NCBI GenBank assembly: GCA_033032175.1
Contig: CM065307.1
Location: 3,658,001 to 3,722,000, forward strand
Origin: Saturnia japonica
Taxonomy: Eukaryota > Arthropoda > Insecta > Lepidoptera > Saturniidae
Direction of reading: 5' to 3'
Length of the DNA: 64,000 nucleotides
A model generated the notes under the pieces. The model was not told the origin of the DNA, made no database searches, and saw nothing but the letters and a program-made list of their open reading frames with translations. The position numbers and the translations under genes were made by a program. Positions 10,391 to 20,379 of this stretch are shown piece after piece (position 1 is the stretch's first letter; every line of letters begins with the position of its first letter).

Positions 10391-11789
10391 TCTGCGTGTC
10401 GGGCACAAGCCAAAATTTAATGATTTCAAATCATTAAAAGGAAAACAAAAAACCCGACTGCAACAAAAACACTCGACTAAATTTTTTTTTTCTATATTTG
10501 CTCTTTATTTGCTTCCTAGACGTTGTACTTTAATATTATATAGCCTATGTCACTCTCACAATTAAAACGAATCTAACGAGACCTCGTATATACTAAAATC
10601 CATCAAGACCGTTTAGGGTACAAAGCGTGAAAAAGAAATAGACATACGCTCGAAAAACATAACCCTCCTTTTTTGCAGTTGGGTAAAAAATTGCTAGTGC
10701 CGTGGCCATGGTGAAAAGATTGGTCAGTAAGTGAAATTGAAATTGGGATTAACTGACTGCCTCAGGTTTTGTCAATCGCGGAGGCTCTTTTCGTGCACTA
10801 TTCTTTAACACTATATGGTCCGAAAGAAATGTTTATTACAAAAATTAGAATTAGTATTTTTTCACTGGTAATATTTTCAACATATTAATGTAGAGTGTTT
10901 AAAACAATTCGCTTATAGTGAATCCTCAACATTTGAAAAATTTAACAAGTTCCAAGTTTATGTAGGTTTTATCTCCGCTCGCGTGGTATAGAAATATTGT
11001 TTTTGAAGATATCATGATATTTTTTTTTAGTTAAGGACGTGTCAACTATTGTGTAAAACAAAAGAAAATATGATCGAAATCTATCCAGTAGTTTTTTGTT
11101 ATGACAAAGCTCTATCATTTTATTAATGTATTATAAGATAATAGATATATTTATTGCCTGCGCTTCTGATTAGTGACTCTGATTAGGGATTCTCTCTTTA
11201 TTTAACTTTATTCAAAAATTATTATTTACTTTTGTTAATACGAAAATTTATAAATAAAAGCTTCTTCTTCTTTTTCCTTCCCTTATCCCACACCAGTCTA
11301 TCACCCGTCATCTCTACACTCACTCCGCGTATACACATATGCTCTTTCACATAATTCATTCAAGTCTTTGTCTTCTTCATTTGTCATTCTGTTCTTATAA
11401 ATAAAAGCTTGTTTTAAAAAAAAATTTATTTATCGGATTTTATGCCGCTTAACCTCTACATTATAACATAAAAAATACACCTACAACGAGAAAAATATTT
11501 AAATGCGGGATCGAACTCTAGTGTTTCATACATTCAATATCGTTCGAGTACGGATTTACCACGTGGTTTTAAGTTAAGGAAAACACCATAAGGAAACTCC
11601 GTACCATTGACGCAATTTACATAATGTTTGCATTTCATGAGTAATATTTTATTTATTACACAACATTTAACACAATCGACTGACTGTGAAAATCATTTCG
11701 GAAGCTTCCCTCACTCATAGTTCATAGCGAATGAACAGGCAAATTCGATTTGAAGACGTCTTCTAGATTACCGAAAGCAGCTCAACCAA
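10391..11789. other. Mostly unassigned sequence
   Basis: 10440-10720 resembles a dispersed low-copy repeat (aaaacccgactgcaac, gaccgtttagg), but no second full copy lies in the window. The rest shows no gene, array or structural RNA that I can support. Confidence 0.3.
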
Positions 11790-12207
11790 ATGAAACCTGA
11801 GGTTCTTGCCCAAATAACAGTCCTAGGATACTCGCGTAATATTATCATCATTATATTAATACGTGAAGAGAAAACTTCGGATCCCTTCTTAAGTGTATTG
11901 CGTGCACGAAATATTGTGAGTTTTAGCATGGTTAAAATTTATATGGAGAAGGAGTGCAGAAAGCTAAAATTTATCTATAATATCTGTTACTAATATATTA
12001 ACATTAAATAAGTTAATACTGCGAATCCTAAATCGACCCGTGCCATTGAACTTAGACACCCCAAAATATTGACATTGTCACTTCAATGAAAAGTGACAGC
12101 AAGTGATATAATATTCATTGTTTAGGTTCATACTGCAAATGTCAAACAGAAAATAGTCTATGATTAAAAAATCGCTGGTCGAATTTCGATCATTAGGCGA
12201 CCGCTAG
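11790..12207 (+). mobile_element. Helitron-like family H3, copy with intact 3' end
   Basis: The 3' end reads GGCGACCGCTAG (ending 12207) followed by T, and just before it GGTCG (12178-12182) can pair with CGACC (12198-12202). A short hairpin followed by CTAG next to a T is the Helitron 3' signature. The body matches the reverse complements of 150-415 and 61740-62056. The 5' limit is not certain. No RepHel protein is present, so it is non-autonomous. The 67-codon ORF inside it is not a gene. Confidence 0.72.
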
Positions 12208-12428
12208 TAATAATAATTAATCTTCAACAATTTCAACGTTGTAAGTACAACTTTGTTTCTATTTTATCATATTAAAATCCTATGAAACCATTATTTTAGT
12301 GGACTGTATTTGGAATACTTAGGTATATAATGAAAGACTGGCTATATGTGCATAGGCTTTACAATAGGTATGATTTGATTGATGATTTGACATTTGACCA
12401 AATAAACATTCGTCTGTGCCATAGATAA

Positions 12429-12945
12429 TCTATACAATTAATAAAATTGAAATGTCTGTTTGTAATGTCAAAATAACAGTTTTTTACTAAATGCATATAT
12501 AAGTATATACGATACCTATAACAAAAATCCCATTTTTTTAATTTTTGTCTGTCTGTTTATTCCGGGTAATCTCCGAAACCGTTGGATTGATTTTGACGGG
12601 ACTTACACTGACAGATAGCTGATGATATAGGGAGTAACTTAGGCTACTTTTATTTTAGAAAAATAATTAGGATTCCGCACAAATTAAAAAAAAACTGCTC
12701 ATGGTGAATCAATTTGGGCGCTTAAATGGCATAGGCTGAGTAAACCATAAGAGATATAGCAAATTAATGTACGAAATAGTTATAGGCATTAAAAAGACCT
12801 ACAAAAAAGTCCGGGAGAGTATATATTTATCTTCTAAGGAATACCCACAATAAGAATTTTTGTCTTTAAAATAGCCGGGAGCGGGGGAGCAAGATTCGCG
12901 CTGGCATTCTTTAGTCCACGTGAGCGAAGCCACGGGCACAGCTAG
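12429..12945 (+). mobile_element. Helitron-like family H2, full-length copy
   Basis: It starts TCTATACAATTAATAAAATT after an A (12428) and ends GGGCACAGCTAG before a T (12946), so the insertion sits between A and T with no target duplication. Near the 3' end CGTG and CACG flank gagcgaagc-like sequence, giving a small hairpin. The 517-bp body is non-coding and contains blocks found in every H2 copy: tgtctgtttgtaatgtcaaa, ttttgacgggac, agggagtaacttaggc, attcgcgc and tccacgtgagc. These features fit a non-autonomous Helitron. Confidence 0.85.
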
Positions 12946-13223
12946 TACCTAAATATAATCTCTAACATACTGGGTGCCTCGAGAAACTAAATTAATTACA
13001 AGATAACTAAAAGTAAATTCTTACAAAGCTAAAATAAAAAAATTACACTTGTATTTTAGTAGGTATTAAAATTATTTGCGACTAACGCAATTAACCAGCA
13101 GCATATTAGAGCTATTTTCTGAATATTACAGAACAATGATTTTTATCTAGAAAACACAAGGTTAATATAATTTTTGTTTAGATTATTTATACATTAATAC
13201 ACATAAACTTACAATTAATTTTC

Positions 13224-13499
13224 TCATTCTAAAGTCAGGACACAAACCTTGGCTATAGAATCTGATATGGATTTGTGGTTTGTTTTCATAACTTCAAACA
13301 CTCTGATCTTGTTATCTTTTCCAGGATAAACTTTTACTACGTGAGCCATTAGACAAGTCAATAGAGTTGTATTATTTTCAACTAACAAGACAATTGATCC
13401 TACTGTTATGTTTAATTTGATTTGACTTGCATTTTGGTCTACCTTGTAATATATGTAAATACTGTCCATATCAAATCTTCCAAAAAAAACTGCATACAT
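13224..13499 (-). pseudogene. BEL/Pao retrotransposon C-terminal domain (DUF5641-like) relic
   Basis: The minus-strand translation contains a pattern typical of the last domain of BEL/Pao polyproteins: VGSIVLLVENN, then HVVKVYPGKDNKIRVFEV, then AKVCVLTLE and a stop. In the family this reads roughly vGdlVl..., then gRv.evhPGkDg.vRvv.v, then Kl..L. The usual W-x-L-G before the Arg-Val is lost (here TCLMAHVV). It is isolated: no integrase, reverse transcriptase or LTR was identified nearby. The N-terminal 20 residues before the domain may be unrelated. Confidence 0.7.
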
Positions 13500-13679
13500 A
13501 TTTTGTGTCTTTATAAAGCATATTTATAATGTTTACTAAGCATTTTTGTAGTTAATTTACTGTTTTCTCAGCAGCTAATTGATCATTTAATATGTTAGTT
13601 TGTGATTTAAGAATAATAACTCAGTACGTTTGGTTTTCTCGGTTTGGTCGCTGGTTTTATAGATTTTGTATTTTCTTGT

Positions 13680-14054
13680 CTAATCAATAAAGGCCGATAA
13701 GAAGGGTCGTGTGGCGACGGTGTTTGTCGAAATTGTTGGTTCATCGATAAATTCTTGCAGAATAACCTCTTCGTAATTAACAACATGGACTGGGGGTCTT
13801 CCGGCATTAATTTGTCGTCTCTGAACACTACCAGTTTCTCGGATTCGCCTATACACTAAATTAAAAACTGATACATGTGGTAACCGTTGATTAGGAAATC
13901 GACGCGAATAATCTCGACGAGCAGCTTCACTGTTACAGTTGCAAAAGCCGTAACAAAACACAATATCGGCGTATTCTTCATTTGTGTAATTTTGAAAAAT
14001 ACGCAGTCCATTTTGATCAAGCTCTTCCATATTTAAATTCAAACCAATGCACAC
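13680..14054 (-). pseudogene. Transposon-type HTH domain (DUF4817-like) fragment
   Basis: Residues 20-85 read YTNEEYADIVFCYGFCNCNS, then AARRDYSRRFPNQRLPHVSV, then FNLVYRRIRETGSVQRR. This matches the N-terminal helix-turn-helix domain common in insect transposable-element proteins (Y-T-n-x-E-y-x-D-m, G-N-x-x-x-A-x-r-x-Y, F-P-n-r-x-x-P, F-x-x-l-x-x-R-l-R-E-T-G). The following EEVILQEFIDEPTISTNTVA resembles the second helix-turn-helix start, and the frame then stops at 13680. No DDE catalytic part was found. It lies 180 bp upstream, same strand, of the BEL/Pao piece, probably by chance. Confidence 0.65.
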
Positions 14055-14981
14055 GTGAAAAGCTTTGAAAAAGAACTCCTTGAAAACTTTGTATTTTTTT
14101 CTTAACCTACCAGTTTGCTTCCTGTAATTGGCTTACGTACGCATTAAACCTATTTGTAAGATATTCAAACACCGATTTTAAGTTTAGTTCGAATACGAAT
14201 TTCCGCCTTCTTCCTTTGTGAAGATTTTTTTTATTTTCTATGAAATAAGTTCCTAGTTGTAATGCGTTGTTGGAGAGCTAAGAAAAGGGTTATGTTTAAA
14301 AATAATCTGCAAGCAAAGATTCATAACGCTTTTTTTGTTTTTAAGGCATTTTATTGGAAAAAAAAGTGAAATAATATAGTTTTTTGTCTCGCATTTATAA
14401 ATTTGGACCGATAATTGAAGAAATGAGATTTAAATTGATACTTTTTTAAAATAAATTTTTGATGTTGCAAAAGAAACTAAAAAACATGATAACTCAAAAA
14501 TGGTTCACTTTTGCATAATGCATATGCGGGTGTAAATTATCGCAAATAGTCACCCCTATCACCTCCTAACGGGAATACGTCGAATTAACGATAACCCTGT
14601 ATAGACCTGAAGCTTATTTGTATCAGTTCTTATACGTGCAAGAGCAATTGTTGAATCCTTGTATGAATACACTTAATTAATTTTTAATGTAAGCATAGAG
14701 TACACTTTAAAACTTAGTAGTTTTGCCAGTATCAGCGTTACATTAAGCTCTTAGCCTAGTAACATTCAAAGGACCGCAAAGGATTGTGGCTTCTTCGCAA
14801 TTTTAAACAGAGTAAGAATAATTTAGTCTTGCCTGTTTTGTCAACCACACGAATATAATATATGGAACATCCATACCCAATGAAAGATTAAGCTAGTGCA
14901 AAGCCAATGAGCTGTACTGCTATAGTTATTGCTGAGATTGGAACCATTCTGTTTACATAAATAGGTTTCGTGCAAACTAAG
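14055..14981. other. Unassigned AT-rich sequence
   Basis: No gene, repeat match or RNA was recognised. Confidence 0.4.
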
Positions 14982-15651
14982 TACAGTGTAAGCTCTTTAT
15001 AACGAAACTCAAGGGACTGAGCATTTTTTATCGTTATAGAGAGTTATCGTTATATGGAGTGAACAAAAAAACAACCAAATTAACAAGAATTTTTAATATG
15101 TATGTCTTAGATAATAAATGCTTATAAATTATTGTTTCCACATATAGTCTGATAACTTTGTCTGACGTTTTTTGCTATGCCAGTACTTGTTTTGTATTAT
15201 TTTATGTATTCTATTCATATCTTCTTCTATCAAACTTTTTCGTCAATACTAATCGCTTTCCGTTTACTGGCCATGTTAACAGTTTCAAAGTAGGTTTACG
15301 ACTGATGATACGATAGGTACCCAGTATGCTTGGTCGAAGACCATCACTTCCGAGAAAACAATGCGTCATACTGCACGTGTTCAAGGCAATTAAGGATAAG
15401 AAAAGCTAGACTGTCCTCGGATGTTTCGGAGCTTCAAAGTCTTTTGTTACCTGATAATAAACAATAATACCGATAATAAATAATTACTGTCTAAAAAAAT
15501 GAACACATTTCTTCGTAATAGAGAATGGCGTATCGCTATAAAGAGTTTTTCAATATGTGGGTTTTAACGCAAACCAACCAAGTTGGACTCACTTCAACGT
15601 TATAGGGATTTATCGTTATAAAGGATAACGTTATAAAGAGTTTACACTGTA
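14982..15651. mobile_element. pogo/Tigger-like element with TA target duplication
   Basis: Inverted ends CAGTGTAAGCTCTTTATAAC (from 14984) and, reverse-complemented from 15649, CAGTGTAAACTCTTTATAAC differ at one base in 20. Each is flanked by TA (14982-14983, 15650-15651). Subterminal 'TATAACG/CGTTATA' motifs recur (15029-15054, 15587-15636). The TA duplication, CAGTG start and repeated TATAACG motif fit the pogo/Tigger branch of Tc1/mariner. At 666 bp it is too short for a whole transposase, but it keeps the transposase start codon region (next entry), so it is probably an internally deleted autonomous element. Confidence 0.8.
15230..15274 (-). pseudogene. Relic N-terminus of pogo/Tigger transposase
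   Basis: On the minus strand, ATG at 15274 opens MASKRKAISIDEKV followed by TGA. A basic K-R-K then L/I-S-x-x-E-K start is the usual beginning of pogo/Tigger and jerky-type transposases, at the front of a CENP-B-type helix-turn-helix. No further homologous protein was followed after the stop. Its position inside the TA-flanked inverted repeats supports the assignment. Confidence 0.6.
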
Positions 15652-15839
15652 TTTAGAAAATTGTAGCCTGTCATGCATTATTTCTTTATATGGTGAAGCA
15701 TTCCAATCCACCTTGTTCTCCTACAATCTATGCATATTTTCTTTTGCGTTTATAATAATAGGTCTTGAAAGACTTAATGGATCAGAAAGCCGTGAAATAC
15801 AACTTAAAATATTCCTTTTTATTATATTACTGGTTTCAT

Positions 15840-16205
15840 TGCTACGTTCGCGTGGACTTTAGAGTGCCATCGGTATTCTAGTGACCCCACTTCCACCCAC
15901 GGTGCGGGTCGCCTGCCGGTTCTTTAAAGATCCAATGGTTCATTATTTTATTTGCGCGAAACCCTAATTGTTTTTCTAAAATAAAAGTAGCCTAAGTTAA
16001 TCTTTATAACATCAGCTATCTACCAGTGAAGATCCCGTCTTAATCGGTCCAACCGCTTCGGAGATGAGCCAGAACAACCAACCAAAAACTTTTAAAAATT
16101 GTTTTTTTTTTTGTTAAGTACCGTTTATTCTTGCATGTGCATTTAGTTCAAAGCTGTTATTTTGACATTATAAACAGACACTTCAACTTTATTTATTTAT
16201 ATATA
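15840..16205 (-). mobile_element. Diverged Helitron H2 copy, reverse orientation
   Basis: It begins with a degraded 3' terminus (cgttcgcgtggactttagagtgcc) and contains cgaaaccctaatt, aaaataaaagtagcctaagt, atcagctatctaccagtgaa and the 5' end attttgacattataaacaga...cttcaa. About 90 bp near 15865-15955 do not match other copies, so the copy is rearranged. Confidence 0.65.
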
Positions 16206-16292
16206 TTGGACCCTAGGTCATTTGGACTGGAAATTATAAAAGAATTATTTTGTAAATCACAAACCTAAAATTTTAATATTATATATAACGCA

Positions 16293-17115
16293 ACCAACAT
16301 ACACCAGGTGTAACACCCGTAATAGTGAACCGCTTACACGTGTCACGTTCCGGGATCAGCCGATGTATATCCAGTAATTAAGCGGAGTGATAGGAATATA
16401 TACCCAACTGGGTCGCGACCAATATACACCAGATGTAACACCCGTAATAGTAGACCGCTTACGCGTGCCGCGTTCCGGGATCAGCCGGTGTATATCCAGT
16501 AATCAAGGGGAGTGGTAGGAATATATACCCGACTGGGTCGCGACCAACATACATCTGGTGTAACACCCGTAATAGTGGACCGCTTACGCATGTCGCGTTC
16601 CGGGATCAGCCGGTATATATCCAGTAAATCAAGCAGAATGGTAGGAATATATACCCAACCAGGTCGCAACCAACATACACCAGGTGTAACACCCGTAATA
16701 GTGGACCGCTTACGCGTGTCGCATTCCGGGATCAGCTGGTGTATATCCAGTAAACAAGTGGAGTGGTAGGAATGTATACCCGACTGGGTCGCGACCGACA
16801 TACATCTGGTGTAACACCCGTAATAGTGGACTGCTTACGCGTATCGCGTTCCGGGATCAGCCGGTGTATATCCAGTAAATCAAGCGGAATGGTAGGAATA
16901 TATACCCAACTGGGTCGCAACCAACATACACCTGGTGTAACACCCGTATTAGTGGACCGCTTACGCGTGTCGCGTTCCGGGATCATCCGATGTATATCCA
17001 GTAATTAAGCGGAGTGATAGGAATATATACCCAACTGGGTCGCGACCAATATACACCAGGTGTAACACCCATAATACTGGATCGTTTATGCATTTCTTGT
17101 TTCTGGAACAACCAG
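16293..17115. repeat. 125-bp tandem repeat array, about 6.6 units
   Basis: The mark 'ggtgtaacaccc' recurs with starts of the surrounding unit at 16303, 16428, 16553, 16679, 16804, 16930 and 17055, spacings 125, 125, 126, 125, 126, 125. Each unit reads roughly: ccaacatacacc, ggtgtaacacccgtaatagt, gaccgcttacgcgtgtcgcg, ttccgggatcagccggtgta, tatccagtaa, tcaagcggagtggtaggaat, atatacccaactgggtcgc. Variants alternate: units starting 16553 and 16804 share catctggtg and gactgggtcgcgacc, while those at 16679 and 16930 share taaatcaagc(a/g)gaatgg and ggtcgcaacc, giving a 251-bp dimer. The last unit decays after 17080. ORFs on both strands (81-106 codons) are by-products: 125 is not a multiple of 3. Confidence 0.95.
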
Positions 17116-17240
17116 AGTATATCCAGTAGCCGAGAGGCTTGTAGGCTGAGGAACGACGAGCACTGATGGATTTCGATATCTAGGTGGTCGCCGTTGTATT
17201 TGGATTGTACTGTGTATACCATCAGGCATAGTGACACTTT
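17116..17240 (+). repeat. Dispersed repeat R10 joined to the tandem array
   Basis: gtatatccagtagccgagaggcttgtaggc, then ggtggtcgccgttgta and ataccatcaggca. Related pieces lie at 49080-49200, 55740-55926 (reverse) and 56820-56900. Because it starts with the array's own 'gtatatccagta', the 125-bp unit was probably amplified from inside one R10 copy. Confidence 0.5.
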
Positions 17241-17319
17241 ATATTTTTACATTTTAATCATGACGCCAAAAAAAATGACTTTGATAATTTCATAAACTAT
17301 GTCTAAATTCATGATGAAT

Positions 17320-17650
17320 CAATAATAGCTCAGTTGATAGCGTGTATGGACTCCACGACGATCGACGTGAGTTCGTATCCTTGTATTAAACCAGAGCTTT
17401 CGGTGAAGGAAAACATCGTGATGAAACCATAACATGGTGGTAGAGCTTTTTCTAATGCCCGCCAGGCTAGCTACCACCCTCAAGTTAAAAATCTTTCGCC
17501 AAACACCTATGCTCTGTGTACCGGCAGTTGCATTTGATAGCCAGTCTTCCACTAGGCTTAGCGGGCTACCATCTTTGGACACATCGTCACTTAAGATTAG
17601 TTGAGATTGTGGTCACAACACTAAACATATAACGATTTAAAAAAATGAGT
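17320..17650 (+). mobile_element. tRNA-derived SINE, family B
   Basis: The head resembles a tRNA gene promoter: A-box-like tagctcagttgatagcg (17326-17342) and B-box-like gtgagttcgtatcc (17368-17381). The body has ctttcggtgaaggaaaacat, cgtgatgaaaccata, catggtggta, ctaccctcaagtt, tcgccaaacacctat and a tail of A residues near 17637. Other copies: 31780-31945, 49505-49765, 55215-55665, 58530-58750. The minus-strand ORF 17319-17582 is a chance frame. It depends on LINE enzymes for movement. Confidence 0.75.
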
Positions 17651-17789
17651 TACTATGTTATACGTATTGGATATCGATAATATGTGTTTTTAATATTTAT
17701 TTATAATAATACCAGCCTGTAAGCGTCCCACGTCTGGGCATTGGATAGAAAAGGTATGGAGTTAATCACCACACCAGCTCACAACGTAT

Positions 17790-18062
17790 TTATCATAACA
17801 TAACAAACCATTACATACCACTACCACTACCATTATATACATTACAAGCTTGTAATGTACACTCACATTGCACCCGCTATGTTTTTTTAGGTCCCATGTA
17901 ATAGGGGGCGAGCCTATTGCCATCAATCGTGCATAAAGCCAAACTCCGAGCTGGTAATTAGAATTCCATAGAAAAATCCAATAACACTTTTCTCGGCCTG
18001 GGAATCGAACCCAGGACCTCGAGCTTAGCAGTGGCGCTTACTACCATTAGGCTAATGAGTTA
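17790..18062 (-). mobile_element. tRNA-derived SINE, family A (reverse copy)
   Basis: In reverse it reads a tRNA-like head (ttagcctaatggtagtaagc), a B box (gggttcgattccc, plus strand 18001-18013) and the family body: ttattggatttttctatgg, cgagctcggagtttggctt, ggcaataggctcgcccccta, acatgggacctaaaaaaac. A perfect 22-bp palindrome, tacattacaagcttgtaatg plus ta, lies in its tail at 17838-17859. Other copies: 39703-39970 and 52930-53195. Confidence 0.78.
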
Positions 18063-19857
18063 ATTCGAAATCAATCAATCAAATCGAATCGATATTCCGC
18101 AGGTCTAAACCATTCGACGGTCAGAACTTTATCTCACACGACATGTAATGTTTTTTCATTAATCTATTAATATCGTATTGTTTCTCTTACTGAATTTATT
18201 CTCGGTAATTCCAAATATCCATTAGAATTTATTTAATTACAGCTTTTTAGTGAAGGCATTGTTTATTCGAATTAATTTGCGAAGATAAATAACGCCGAAG
18301 TCACATGGATTATTTCGCGTTCCGAAGTTGATTGAAAGTTCTTCAGAATATTCAAAGAACTTTAATAAGGAATTTAGTTATAATAAATTAATTTATTGTG
18401 CATTTTACAATCAAAGTTTTTATTGATATACATTTATATACGTACATTAAAATTAAATGTAGAATATTAAAACCAAACATATAATGAAATGTGTTATAAT
18501 TCAAGTATTGTTTTCAGAAAGAACTATTTATTTTTATCTCACTTATAGTATCTATTCTTTATATTATAAAGAGGTGAAGTTTGTTTGTTTGTTGAAAGCA
18601 ATTAATTATATTTATGACTGACTGAAACTTCTGATTATAAAAAAAAAAAAATATTCGAAGCTACGTTCTCCCTTGAGTGACTTGAATTATATTTTATTCT
18701 TTTGTGTGACTTGTGTCCCCATATTTCTACTTTTTTATAATGCTTTTATCAGCTTCATACGTATGTTAGTATGTATGTATGTAATGGAAACTTTAAACAT
18801 GATTTAGACCCCCTTTAAAACGTCGGATTAACTCGAAATTCGGCATACGTATCAAGGACCGATGACAATTCAATATTTCAAACAGTTATACTGACTAGCA
18901 TAATCAGGATTAGCGAGATAATTTACTGATTTAGAATAAACATCAGTGGCCTCTCGATTTTATTGAAAATCATTGATTTTCATAGTAGGATATTGGAAAA
19001 AAAGATTAGTCCAAAAACACGCTTTTATAGAAATCCCAACAAAAAAATTGAAAATCAATTTTAATAAATTTGAACTAAGAATAGTGTAATTTTTTTTTAA
19101 TAAATATAAATTAAGAATAGTGTAAATAAGAAAACAAAAGTAATTTATTGAAAAAAAAATCGTGGGTTGCTTTTAAAGATATTATCAAAATGATAATCCT
19201 TCTACTCACATCTGTCAATAAAATGTTTATAATTGACACCAATGGATAAGATATTGACAAATCATAGTTCCCCTGTTTCTTCCTCCAAAACTGTACCGAT
19301 TTTAATATTTTTTCCAGAAAAATGTAAGCAGGACTTTAACTATTTTTGTATGTTTTTCTTTTTCCATTTGTAGTTGTCAAATTTGTTTGCTGGAAATCTG
19401 AGAATCACGGGAGAAGGGGCAATTTTCGTCATTTTAAAAGGTTCCTATTTTTTATAATAATTCATTTATGTAAAAAAAAAAACAAAACATAGGGACATGG
19501 TAGTGGTAGATATAGATTATACGGTATCAAAAAATATGCTCTAGTACCATTATCCAAGGAGGAAATAGGGACAAGGTATGTATAGGCAAAACACTCCCCG
19601 AGTTTCCTGTTAAGAGTCTCCAAGACTAAAGATTTTGCCAGCTTCACCGGGCTTTGGGGGCGAGCTCGGAAGGCACTCAGCCGAGAAAGCGATGATGAAA
19701 AATGGTCTATTAGATTAATATAATTAGTCTCCGCTTCGCTCCAACGAGTGAAGTTGAAGTATCACCAATAAACCCTTTAAGGTTTGGAGTAAAAGGTTTG
19801 AGCGCATCGGACAATGTAACCTCCGGCGTTTAGGTGCCTCGTGTTTGTCGATCGTCA
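18063..19857. other. Mostly unassigned; Helitron H1 5' fragment at 18550
   Basis: 18550-18650 begins TCTATTCTTTATATTATAAAGA, like the H1 5' end, followed by (gttt)n. 18764-18783 is a short GTAT repeat. 18800-18900 resembles dispersed repeat sequence (ggattaactcgaaattcggc). 19640-19860 is GC-richer and includes ttagtctccgcttcgctcc, whose reverse complement closes a repeat at 28872-28892. No gene was recognised. Confidence 0.35.
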
Positions 19858-20379
19858 TCTTCTATATAATTAATAAAATTGAAGTGTCTGTTTGTAATGT
19901 TAAAATAACAGCTTTTTACTAAATACATATCAAATTACATACGATACTTTTAACAAAAAACAATTTTTAAAATTAATGTGTCTATCTGTTTGTTCCGGGT
20001 AATCTCCGAAACTGGTGGACCGATTTTGACGGGACTTTCACTGATAGATAGCTAATGATATAGGGAGTAACTTAGGCTACTTTTATTTTAGAAAGAGAAT
20101 TAGGGTTCCGCATAAATATAAAAAAAAAACTGGTCAGGGTGAATCAATTCGGGCGCTTAAATGGCTTATGCTGAGTAAACAATAAGAGATATAGCAAAAT
20201 AATGTAGTATATAATTATAGGCACTAAAAAGACCTACAAAAAAACCGAGAGAATATATATCCATCTTTTAAGGAACATCCACAATAAGCATTTTTGTCTT
20301 TAAAATAGCCGGGAGCGAGGGAGCAAGATTCGCGCGGGCATTCTGTAGTTCACGTGAGCAAAGCCACGGGCACAGCTAG
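19858..20379 (+). mobile_element. Helitron-like family H2, full-length copy
   Basis: It ends CACGGGCACAGCTAG (20379) followed by T. The start is either TCTTCTATATAATTAATAAA at 19858 after an A, or three bases later. The body aligns along its length with 12429-12945, including acaatttttaaa, tccgggtaatctccgaaac, attttgacgggactttcact and gcgcttaaatggctta. It is non-coding and non-autonomous. Confidence 0.85.

Noticed and set aside
13607..13828. 73-codon minus-strand ORF
   Set aside because: Overlaps the HTH fragment in another frame and has no recognisable residues.
16481..17237. Overlapping ORFs of 81-106 codons on both strands
   Set aside because: They lie inside or against the 125-bp array, shift frame from unit to unit and have no family match; by-products of the repeat.
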